64,000 nucleotides of DNA from Dalbergia cochinchinensis (taxonomy: Eukaryota; Streptophyta; Magnoliopsida; Fabales; Fabaceae), in the NCBI GenBank assembly GCA_031216125.1, contig CM062373.1:41579874-41643873 (forward strand). The letters are read 5' to 3'. Both the position numbers and the translations under genes were made by a program. This document shows positions 55,832 through 64,000 of the stretch, piece after piece. The notes below the pieces were generated by a model. The model did no database searches, had not been told where the DNA came from, and saw nothing but the letters and a program-made list of their open reading frames with translations. Every line of letters begins with the position of its first letter. Position 1 is the stretch's first letter.

Positions 55832-58365
55832 TATAACACCCTAAAAGTTAGTTAAAAATTAATTTGAGCTTTATTAGTTGTAATTTCAAAAATCTGACAG
55901 TTTTAACAATGATGAGGACGATCCAACGGTTTTGTTAAAAAAAAAATATGGATAGTAACTTGTGAGCCCCATAGGCTTGCTAGGACAACCAAAACCATAG
56001 AATTGGGACCCGGAGGTGCCCAAAAGTGAGAAATTATATGATTAAGATTAGAAATAAGTTGGAATGAAATTTTTATACCTAAAATTAATTTCTGGACAAT
56101 ATTTGATTACCCGAGTACGATATTTAACACCAAAAGATAGTTTAATCTTTACAAAATAAATGAGCTTATCCATTTATATCAAATGAATGGCTAAGATTCA
56201 ATCTTGAATTACAAGATTCAATCATAGCCATCCATTTTACTTCCTTTGATTAAGAATTATCCATTTATGTTATATTATATTCCAACTTATGTATAAGACA
56301 AACATCACACAAATCTTCTCTTGGAAGCCATATCATTTCTCAGCCAGCTTGCTACCCCCACAACCTCCATGATCATCTTCTTTACACCTTCAAATCTTGA
56401 TTTCAAATCTCTATTTCCATAGCCAATTCTTGTTAAAACCACAAACTCCCTTCACAAAACTTGTTCCACTATTCATAATCTACCAAACTAACTGATTAGA
56501 ATTTTAATCCATCACTATTTTTCCACTTTGAGCCATCATACATCATTGCCAAAGGGAGGTTTAAGGGCTATTTGGAAGAATTTTGAATGAAGAAAAACAC
56601 TTGGGGAAGATTGTTCTAGGCAATGAGCTATGGAGATTCAAGTGGGGTTTTATTTGTTCTTTTTTCGTTCCAATTTTGCTCTAATTGTTTCTGATTGAAT
56701 TGGATAGAACCATTCAGTTATATTGATTGATTTCACATAGATATTGATGTATTAATTTTGGTAGAGAGTTTTGATGAAGTTAGGAAACCCTTTTTGCAAA
56801 ACCATGTTATGATGATGCTACTGAAAATCCCGAATTTAGCAAGCAGATGAAATGTTTTGATTTTTTTCATTGATTTACAGACATCATCATGAGCTAAAAT
56901 TTTTATATGATAAAGCTAACATATGGAAGAGTTTCCATCTTGGGTCTTCTTTATCATGTTTACTATTTTTAGAAAATGGAAAACCGAATAGGTCAGGGGT
57001 GCTGTCCAGCCAGTCCAATTTGTAGCACTGAATTTGTATAATTTTATTACCCTAGCAAATGATTGAATTATTAGCTAAAATTTTCACAAGATGTTGAGGA
57101 CATATTGAGGTCCAACTCTAATTTTTGGTACAAAGTTCTGGTTTCATTTGATAGGGTAGAAAAATTGAGTCTGGCTATTGGCTAAGAGTGTGTAGTTTCT
57201 GACATCCGAATTTGTCTAATTTTGTTAACATAGTTAGAGAACTTTTCTTGCTCCGATTTGATGGTTTGAATTACATATTAAATTGTGTTACTTGAGTGAA
57301 AAATTTGCCAATTTTCTGAAATTGTGATAATGCCTTGAATTAGTAACCTAATGGCATTTGGTTCAAGTTTGATATGTATGAATGCGTGCCATGGACTTCC
57401 AAGATTATATTATGAGGAATGAATGAATGATATATATAGGTTTGAAGTACTATGAGATCAGAGAATTATGTTCATGCATATAGAAATGTGATGCATGTAT
57501 ATGTAAGCTTGAGGATGATTTATGTGCTAAGTGAAAAATAAAGTCCCCTTTAATCTAAAAAAGGCATGGCAAAGTCCCCTTTAATATGAAAAGGGCATGG
57601 AAAGGTCCCCATTAGGGAACGAAAAAGTCCCCTTAGTATAAAAAGGGCACAGAAAGGTCCCCATTAGGGCACGGAAAAGTCCTCTCTATTATGTCAAGAG
57701 CATGAAAAGATCATTGCAATTACCATATGTATCCATATATTTTGTTAAATTATTAGTCTTGAAGGAATTTCTATGATTTTGAATGTCATGAAATACATGT
57801 TTTAAGTAATTGAATAATAAAAGAGGCCCACTTCGAAAAGGTGATTTTAGAACTTTAAAATAATATTTGATATATATATTACATGCTCACTCTTTCTTAA
57901 TAAAGCGAAGTGGCTGGGGTGATGATGATGACATTATGATTGTGTAATTGGGGAGTTACCCTACTGAGAATTTTAGAATTCTCACCCCTATGTGTTTGTG
58001 TTCCCATGTCATCTCCAGGTTGATCTCGAGAACAAGGAGGCTACTTTATGAACGCAAATCGGATTTGCAGTATTTTATAGCTAAAGTTTGTAGAGATTGT
58101 ACTTAGTCATATGTTTATGTCTGTATTTATAGTAGAGACCAGATGTGTATTGAAGCTTATAGAAGAACTTCCTTTTGTACTCAACCTTATAATCAATAAT
58201 GTTTGTTTCTTAGTCATATATGTTAATAGAACTACAATTTAGCTACTTTACAATTCAATCGAACTTGCTATAGATATTTAAGAGAGATCCGTTAATTTAT
58301 AAGTCACAACTCTCGAGTCTGATGTCATGACTTAAGGATGACGTTTTACTTGGGAGGATGTTACA
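55832..58365 (+). repeat. Solo LTR of chromovirus type, short family (2.53 kb)
   Basis: It begins TATAACACCC (TG altered to TA) and ends GGATGTTACA. The perfect duplication TTGAA is at 55827-55831 and 58366-58370, inside gag of copia C. It shares the plan of the longer LTRs, with a TATA-like GTATAAGA (about 56290) and a decayed donor (about 56643). A tandem hairpin array (57543-57720), the GATGATGATGACA box (about 57921), a perfect pre-acceptor hairpin (57965-57984) and an acceptor CTCCAG ending at 58018 follow. No long reading frame follows the acceptor. Confidence 0.9.
57543..57720 (+). repeat. Tandem modules with GTCCCC...GGGCA dyads
   Basis: Five to six units of about 30 bases: AAAGTCCCCTTTAATATG then AAAAGGGCATGG, alternating with AAAGGTCCCCATTAGGG. 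In each unit CCCCTTT/AAAGGG or CCC/GGG can pair. The array stands just upstream of the GATGATGATGACA box, the same place as the other families' hairpin arrays. Confidence 0.82.
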
Positions 58366-58735
58366 TTGAAGTCTCTAGAAAAAAGAGAAAACTCAGAAAG
58401 TTATTTCTGAGCTTGAAAGCGCTTCAAAGCTTCTCAAATCTGACCTTGAAAAGATGGTAAATAGTTCATAAAATCTTGAACTATTGCTTGGAGATGAATG
58501 GCCATATTTTCAAAAATGGGGTTAGGATGTAAAAGGAAAAACAATCTCATCTAAGTAAAAAATGGAGTTTCTTTCTATCATAAGAAGGGACACCCACCTG
58601 ACAAGTATTTCATGATGAAGAAATCTATCCAAAAAGTTAGGAGACCTCCCCCTCAAAAGTTTAACCCAAAAGGACCCAAGAAAGTCTTGGTACCTAAATT
58701 AAAAACTATTTTTGTTGCTAGTGTGTTAGAGAATG

Positions 58736-59960
58736 CACGTTGATTAGGACAACAAATGGTACATAGACAATTTGCTACTCCAATCACATGTCCAAATCGA
58801 GGAGATCGTTCAGAAATCTGAAGCCAAAGAACTCTAGATCAGTGAAATTTGTTTAAGTAGGTAAGGCTAAGGTCACAAGCATAGGAAATGTTGGTAAGGA
58901 TGATTCTTACCAAATGTTCAAATATTTCACTTATTGATGGTCTAGCTCACAATCTGATAAGCATCAACCAATTCTGTGACCAAGGCTTTAATATTTTATT
59001 TAATGCTCATACTTGCAATATTATAAATCTCACTTCAGGAAAAGTTATTTTATCTGGCAAGAGACATGGCAACACTTATTTGTTGTTCTTGGATGACCTT
59101 CTAAATCAAGATATAAAATGTCGCATCCTTCATGGATGATAAGTGGCTATGGAATAAGAAGTTTGGGCATGCTCATATGAAGCTTATTTCTTAACTATCT
59201 CTGAAAAATCTTGTTAAAGGCCTACCAAAGATCAAGTTTGACATGAATTTAACTTGTGATATTTGTGAGAAAAGAAAGCAGACCAAAACTTCTTTCTACA
59301 ACAAAAATGTGGTTTCAACCACTAAGCCAATTGAGCTTTTACATATGGATCATTTTAGACTAACCAAGGCTACTAGTCTTGCTGAGAGAAGATACTGGCT
59401 TGTTATAGTAGATAATTTCTCTAGATTTACATGTGTTATTTTCTTAGCTTCTAAGAATGAAATGATTGAAAGATTCAATGTTTTTGCAAAATGAGTTTGT
59501 ACTGAAAAAGATTCTCAAATTTCCTTAATAAGATCAAATTATAGAGAATTTGAAAATCATGTTTTCGAAGAGTTTTCTGAAAAACATGGTATCTCCCACA
59601 AGCTCTCTACACTTAGAACTCCCTAACAGAATGAGGTTACAGAAAGGAAGAATAGAAGCTTGCAAGAGATGACCAGAACCATGCTTTTAGAAAGTGATTT
59701 ATCAAAAGGTTTCTTAGTAGAGGTAGTAAACACCTCATGCTATATTCAAGATAGAAGCGTTCTAAGGCCAATCCTCAAGAAAACTCCTTACGAGCTATAG
59801 AAAGGTAGAAAACCCAACATATCATATTTTCACATATTTAGGTTATCATTTTTTATTCTTAACACCAAGGACAAACTCGCAAAGGTTGATCCTAAATCAA
59901 ATGGTAAAATTTTCTTAGGATACTCTTCAGTTTCCGCAGCTTACAGGATATATAATAAGA
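58736..59960 (+). pseudogene. Copia C protease trace, GAG-pre-integrase and integrase
   Basis: 58888-59139 encodes the GAG-pre-integrase domain with LIDGLAHNLISINQFCDQGF. The HHCC zinc motif is split over a frameshift and stop: a GHAHMKLIS block near 59165 and CDICEKRKQ at 59250-59280. The integrase core begins in 59243-59494 with LLHMDHFRL and YWLVIVDNFSRF, the first part of the DDE core. It continues in other frames through SCYIQDRSVL and LGYSS-like segments to about 59940. Stops at about 59495 and 59625 break the core. 58736-58887 holds a trace of the protease region. Confidence 0.82.
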
Positions 59961-59962
59961 GA

Positions 59963-60362
59963 ATGGTATGCGTTGAAGAGACTATCCATATCAAGTTCAA
60001 GGAGCTTAAGAAAGACTTTACTGATAATCTTGAAGAGCTAGAAGAGAACCTTGAGAAGTTGAATATCAAGGAACCCTTAGAAAGTAAGCAGATGAAAGCA
60101 CAATCTTTAGAAAGTAAGCTCCAAAACATGGACTTTTTAGAAAGTTTACTCAGAATTCAAAAGCCCTTAGAAAGTGACATTTCTGAGCATGAAGAAGAGC
60201 AATTTCAAGATGAAAGTGATGTTGAACAACATCAAGGTTATAGAAACCGCAAGAGAGTTTATAAATAAAAGTAGTTTAGTAGAACAAAGTTCTAAAAGAT
60301 ATTTCAAAGGGTGTGAGAACAATATCCTCCGTCAGAAATATGTCAAATTGTGCTTTCATCTC
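59963..60362 (+). other. Copia C linker between integrase and RT
   Basis: A 101-codon open stretch rich in Glu, Leu, Lys and Ser, with repeated ESKLQ/LESKQ-type phrases (LNIKEPLESKQMKAQSLESK). It has the look of the charged spacer seen in copies A and B at the same place. It is part of the polyprotein and not a separate gene. Confidence 0.6.
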
Positions 60363-61884
60363 TAACATTGAGCCTAACTATATTGAAGATACTTTGAATG
60401 ATCAAAGTTGAGTGGAAGCTATACAAGAGGAACTAGACTAGTTCAAGAAAAGCAAAGTCTAGATGCTAGTTGAAAAGCCAAAAGCAAAGACCATCATCGG
60501 AACAAAATGGGTGTTTAGAAACAAGCTTGATGAAGCTAGGAAAGTCATCAAAAACAAAGCAAGGTTGGTTGTACAAGATTATAATCAATAAGATGGAATT
60601 GATTATGATGAGACCTTTGCACTAGTAGCTAGGCTTGAGGCCATAAGACTGCTACTTGCTTTTGCTACCTACAAGATATTCACTCTCTATCAAATGGATG
60701 CTAAGTTTGCATTCCTAAATGGATTCCGAAGTTTATGTGAAGCAGCCACCTAGTTTTGAGAGTGAAAACCTTCCCAACCATGTCTTCAAGCTAATTAAGT
60801 CACTTTACAGTTTAAAACAAGCTCCTCAAGTTTGGTATGAAAGGCTAAGTATCTTTTTATTGAAGAATGGGTTCAAGAGAGGTAAAGTTGACACAACCAT
60901 GTCTACTCTTGAGCAAAATAATTACTTTTTGATAATTCAAATATATGTTGATGACATTAATATTGGCGCTACTAATCATTCCCTCTATGAAAAGTTTTCA
61001 AAATTAATGCAGAGTGAATTTGAGATGAGCATGATAGGTGAACTCAAGTTTTTCCTCAGTCTTCAAATAAAATAAGAAAAGGAAGGAACCTTGATCCATA
61101 AAAAAAAAATTACAAAAGAGCTTTTGAAAAAGTTTAATATGGATCAAGCCAAACCTATGAGTACCCCATACATCCATCTCAAGTCATCGATGCTAACGAG
61201 AATGGTGAAAAAGTATTAGAAAGCATGTATAAAGGAATGATTGGTTCACTTCTATACCTTATAGCGAGTAAACCAGACATTCAATTAAGTGTAGGGATTT
61301 GTGCTAGATTTCAATCTAACTCATAGCAATCATACTTAAACACTATTAAAAGGATCTTAAGATATTTATCCAGTACTACTTATCTTGGCTTATGGTACGA
61401 GAAAGATACATCTCATGAGATTGTAGGGTACTGTAATACTGACTTTGCTTGAGACAGAGTAAAGAGAAAAAGCACCAATGGATGCTGCTATTTCTTTAGA
61501 AAAAGCGTCATCACTTGGTTGTGCAAAAAGCAGAATACCATTACTCTCTCTATAGTTGAAGTTGAATATATAGTTATTGCAAACTACTGAACCCAGATAC
61601 TATGGATAAAGAACTATTTAGAAGATTATCACTTGAGGTATTCCAAAACCCCTATCCTCTATGATAATATAAGTGCTATTAATCTTACTAAGAATCTTAT
61701 CTATCACTCTAGATCCAAGGACATTGATATTAAATATCATTTTATTAGAGATCATATTCAAAAGCGAGATAATGAGTTAATGTTTGTGAATATTGAAGAT
61801 CAAGTGTCTGATATATTCACAAAGCTATTAGCTAAAGATCATTTTTGCTGTCTAAAAATGATTTTGAACCTTAAGTGTTTTTAA
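60363..61884 (+). pseudogene. Copia C reverse transcriptase and RNase H
   Basis: The RT starts with the LNDQS-VEAIQEELD block at about 60390. It runs through IIGTKWVFRNKLDE and DYDETFAL-VARLEAIRLLLAFA (about 60500-60680) to the frame 60719-61075, which contains LYSLKQAPQVWYERL and the catalytic YVDD (IQIYVDDIN). RNase H follows: SLLYLIAS-KPDI (about 61240), a GYCNTDFA block (about 61430), then the frame 61633-61884 with LYDNISAINLTKN, HSRSKDIDIKYHFIRD and DIFTKLLAKDHF. At least four stops or frameshifts are present. It is the best-preserved pol of the window but not functional. Confidence 0.85.
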
Positions 61885-62429
61885 AACCGTATAAGCATTC
61901 ATGCATAAACATCTTTGGACTCTTTGCATCATGGCTCTGAATTGAAGCCCAAATGAAGACATTAGTTTGTAAGACCTGAAGATCAGTTTGCAAAACCATA
62001 GAATTAGTTTGCAAGATCAGAAAGACAGTTTGTGAGATCAAATAGAAGATTAGATGTCAAAAAATGGGTCAGATAGTCTCATAAGGGTTCAGAATCTGAA
62101 GTTGAATCAGTAGTAAAGAGGAGGTAAAGCTCAGAAAATGGTTCTAAGCCTCAGAAACCACTTATTTAGGAAGAGTAAAATGGTCAGATAATTCCCACTT
62201 CCTTTGAGTTCTCTCTCTCCCACGTCGCCTTACCTTTAGTCTTTATGTCCAATCGCTTAAATGACTCTCCACTCCTTAAACGTCACACTTTACTCACTCA
62301 TCTTTAACCTCAAGCAGCTGAAACCTCAACTGTTTCATATTCTCACTCATAAAGCCTTCTTTTCTATAATCGTATCGTTTTCTCAAACCCTTATCTTCTC
62401 ATTCTAAACCTCTCATACACAACCTTATT
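61885..62429 (+). other. Copia C noncoding spacer after pol
   Basis: Contains repeated AGTTTGCAAGATCAGAAAGA-like phrases (61965-62040) and a TTCCCACTTCC-rich block with CTCACTC text. It is shared with 48740-49500 in copy B. There is no gene. Confidence 0.6.
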
Positions 62430-64000
62430 ATGGCTGAGGGAAAGTAACTCAACAAAATCACCAAAAATGGAAATTTCCTCATGTACAAAGACCTTGTACT
62501 ACAAGAATTTTATGAGGAAAACTTTTCTCAAATAATGGTTTCTCTCGGATTACGTAGCTCTATAATGAATCAGGTTCCGATAGCTAAGAAAATGTTCATC
62601 TTTGAAGGTTAGGAGGAGTTTTTGGACATCTCAAATAGGGTGTTTCTAGGTATGGTCATTACCTTTTATTCTCATCTAGAGGCCAAGAACCACACTGGCC
62701 TCAAGAGCAATATTCGTGATACCTACATGGAGATGGGGCTATTCAAGCTATCTATAGTGGTTAGAGCTCCTGTTGCAAAACTAACTTGTTTAACTCAAAA
62801 TGACTAGTTCAAGTCCCTAGGAGTGAGTGCTGAAGAGGTTTCCAATTGTCTCACTGACTCTCCAAGCCACCAGCCTAGTGACATTACCACAGCCATGCTA
62901 AGCTCAAAGGTGAGAAAGGTATTCATTATCATCTAGTTTACTATTCCCTTCAGGTAGGCAATGCTGATTTACTGATGGGTATAGACTATATGCTGCTATT
63001 TTGCCTAATGACAAAAGGAAAAGTAAACTTGCCCAGGTTGATTATGGAGTTCATGCTTAGTGCTATCACTAAAGAAAAGAGAGAAACTGCTGGGGTACCC
63101 TAGAGGATGTTGTTGATCAGAGTTTTTTAGCACATTGGATAGCTTCTTACTGAAAAGTGGTTTAAGTATCTTACAGGCATAGACTATACTATACTCTCTT
63201 TCAAGACAATGAAGAAAACCAAGTCTGTACTTGCAAAAACAAGTTCTAGAAAACAAAGCTCCCGAATCAGGGATGCTAAAGCAGGGAAGGTTGCTACTGA
63301 AGCAAAGAAAAAGAAAGAGGAGAAAAAGGGAAGGACAAAGAGGAAGATTATCCTCCTTTAAAGCAGTTCAAAAAGCTCTAATGAGGTAGAACAAGTATCT
63401 GAGCAAACTTTGTCTGAGGAAATGCCTCCTAGAGAAACCATAGGAGCAGAAAAAGGCAAAGTAAAAAGCAAAAGAAAGCATAAATCCCCAAGCCCTCGAG
63501 CCTTCAAGAATTGAGACTGAGACCTCAGATAATGAGCTTCCCAGAACAAGTCCAAACAAACTCTCAATCCATAGAATAGACATTGAATAGAAATCTAGCT
63601 AAGGGGGTGCCTAGGGCAACTCTAATATTAAAGGACATGTGTGATGCGGAATAGGTAGGGACTGTAACAAGGGACACCGAATGTTCTGAAGGTGAGGAAG
63701 AATCAAAAAGAGTTCTCAAGGAGCAAAGGATCTTCCAAGAGAAAAGAAGATTTGACGAGGCCAGAAAGTTAGAAAAGGTGAAAAGGATTCAAGGTTCTAA
63801 TAGAAAAAACAAAGAAAACTTGTAGTTCCTGAACACTTTATAGTCATAGAAGAATAGCCCATAAGGCCTATGACCCAACAATTCAGGTTTACTTTCCTTC
63901 CAATCTTTGTTGTGCTTCCTAGAATTCAAATGGCTTCAAAAACCTGCTCCATCATAGAATTAGTCACAGCTCTAATAAGAATAGCTATAGTTGAGACTGA
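62430..64000 (+). pseudogene. Copia C third (env-like) ORF, partial
   Basis: The first ATG (62430, MAEGK) is followed by a stop after five codons. Homology with copy B continues, with an open piece at 62622-62807 (VFLGMVITFYSHLEAKNHTG). A strongly basic Lys/Arg/Ser-rich region lies at about 63208-63480 (KKKKEEKKGRTKRK), which could be nuclear-localising or RNA-binding. A second charged region lies at 63690-63800. Sireviruses often carry an extra ORF here, called env-like because of its position. I see no clear signal peptide or transmembrane pair, so no envelope role is claimed. It continues past the window edge. Confidence 0.6.

Larger units (their letters stand above)
55355..58735 (+). pseudogene. 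Copia C gag, interrupted by a solo LTR
   Basis: The ATG at 55355 opens MELFIKYTSLDL and then stops. Homology to copy A gag continues in broken frames to 55831 (including a heptad-like ENLRLDKEE block around 55745-55790). It resumes at 58371 after the inserted LTR with the STISELESASKLLKSDLEKM-like block. A zinc-knuckle area lies around 58570-58625 (KKGHPPDKY, last cysteine lost). The nested LTR alone would inactivate it. Confidence 0.75.
55178..64000 (+). mobile_element. Sirevirus-type Ty1/copia element C, running off the window
   Basis: The order is a 28-base LTR end (55178-55205), primer site, gag, a nested solo LTR (55832-58365), the rest of gag, protease region, GAG-pre-integrase and integrase, linker, RT, RNase H, noncoding spacer, and env-like third ORF. 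This is the most complete of the three sirevirus copies, but stops and frameshifts occur in every domain. The 3' LTR would lie beyond the window. Confidence 0.88.

Noticed and set aside
1..64000. Endogenous pararetrovirus sequence
   Set aside because: All RT and gag pieces fit Ty1/copia (integrase before RT) or Ty3/gypsy chromovirus. No movement protein or coat motif of that virus group was seen.

Overview
This is plant nuclear DNA, most likely from a eudicot. It is AT-rich, has no operons, and nearly all of it is nested LTR retrotransposons. One apparently intact host gene is visible: a LATERAL ORGAN BOUNDARIES domain gene closely resembling ASYMMETRIC LEAVES2 (39410-40057, minus strand). 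No rRNA or tRNA gene and no CRISPR array was seen; matches to tRNA and 5S RNA are retrotransposon primer-binding sites and Cassandra LTRs.

Layout. 1-1093: piece of a long Ty3/gypsy-type LTR. 1126-7177 (minus): decayed Ty1/copia element of Sirevirus type. 7558-8437 (minus): complete Cassandra TRIM. 8438-14658 (minus): 5' half of a Tekay-like Ty3/gypsy chromovirus (RT, protease, gag, PBS, 4-kb LTR), cut by the Cassandra. 14659-20824: 3' part of another such LTR, carrying a complete solo LTR (15232-20101). 20825-36331: pol 3' end, polypurine tract and 3' LTR of another chromovirus. That LTR is interrupted by a solo LTR (21901-26537), a foldback Cassandra (26949-31255) that itself holds a solo LTR (27352-30989), and another solo LTR (31849-36272). 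36332-43032: low-repeat island with the AS2-like gene. 43033-50239 and 55178-64000: two more sireviruses on the plus strand, the second running off the window. They are separated by a 4.9-kb LTR (50240-55177), and the second holds a 2.5-kb solo LTR (55832-58365). Five of the LTRs have matching 5-bp target-site duplications (ACGTA, ATATG, YTGTG, AGACT, TTGAA), so they are independent insertions reduced to solo LTRs.

Main observation. The long LTRs (TGTAACGCCCC... to ...GGGTGTTACA) differ widely in sequence but share one internal plan: an inverted repeat around AAAATGCCCCT near the 5' end; a TATA box; a short leader ending in a splice-donor-like TTG|GTAGGG or GTAAG; a long AT-rich stretch with family-specific tandem hairpin modules; a 36-bp core containing two dyads; a hairpin whose arms change together; a polypyrimidine tract and AG acceptor; and, just after the acceptor, a roughly 170-codon reading frame. 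That frame is recognisable in three diverged LTRs. I know of no described LTR protein of this kind. All of this comes from reading the sequence by eye, without alignment software or database search.
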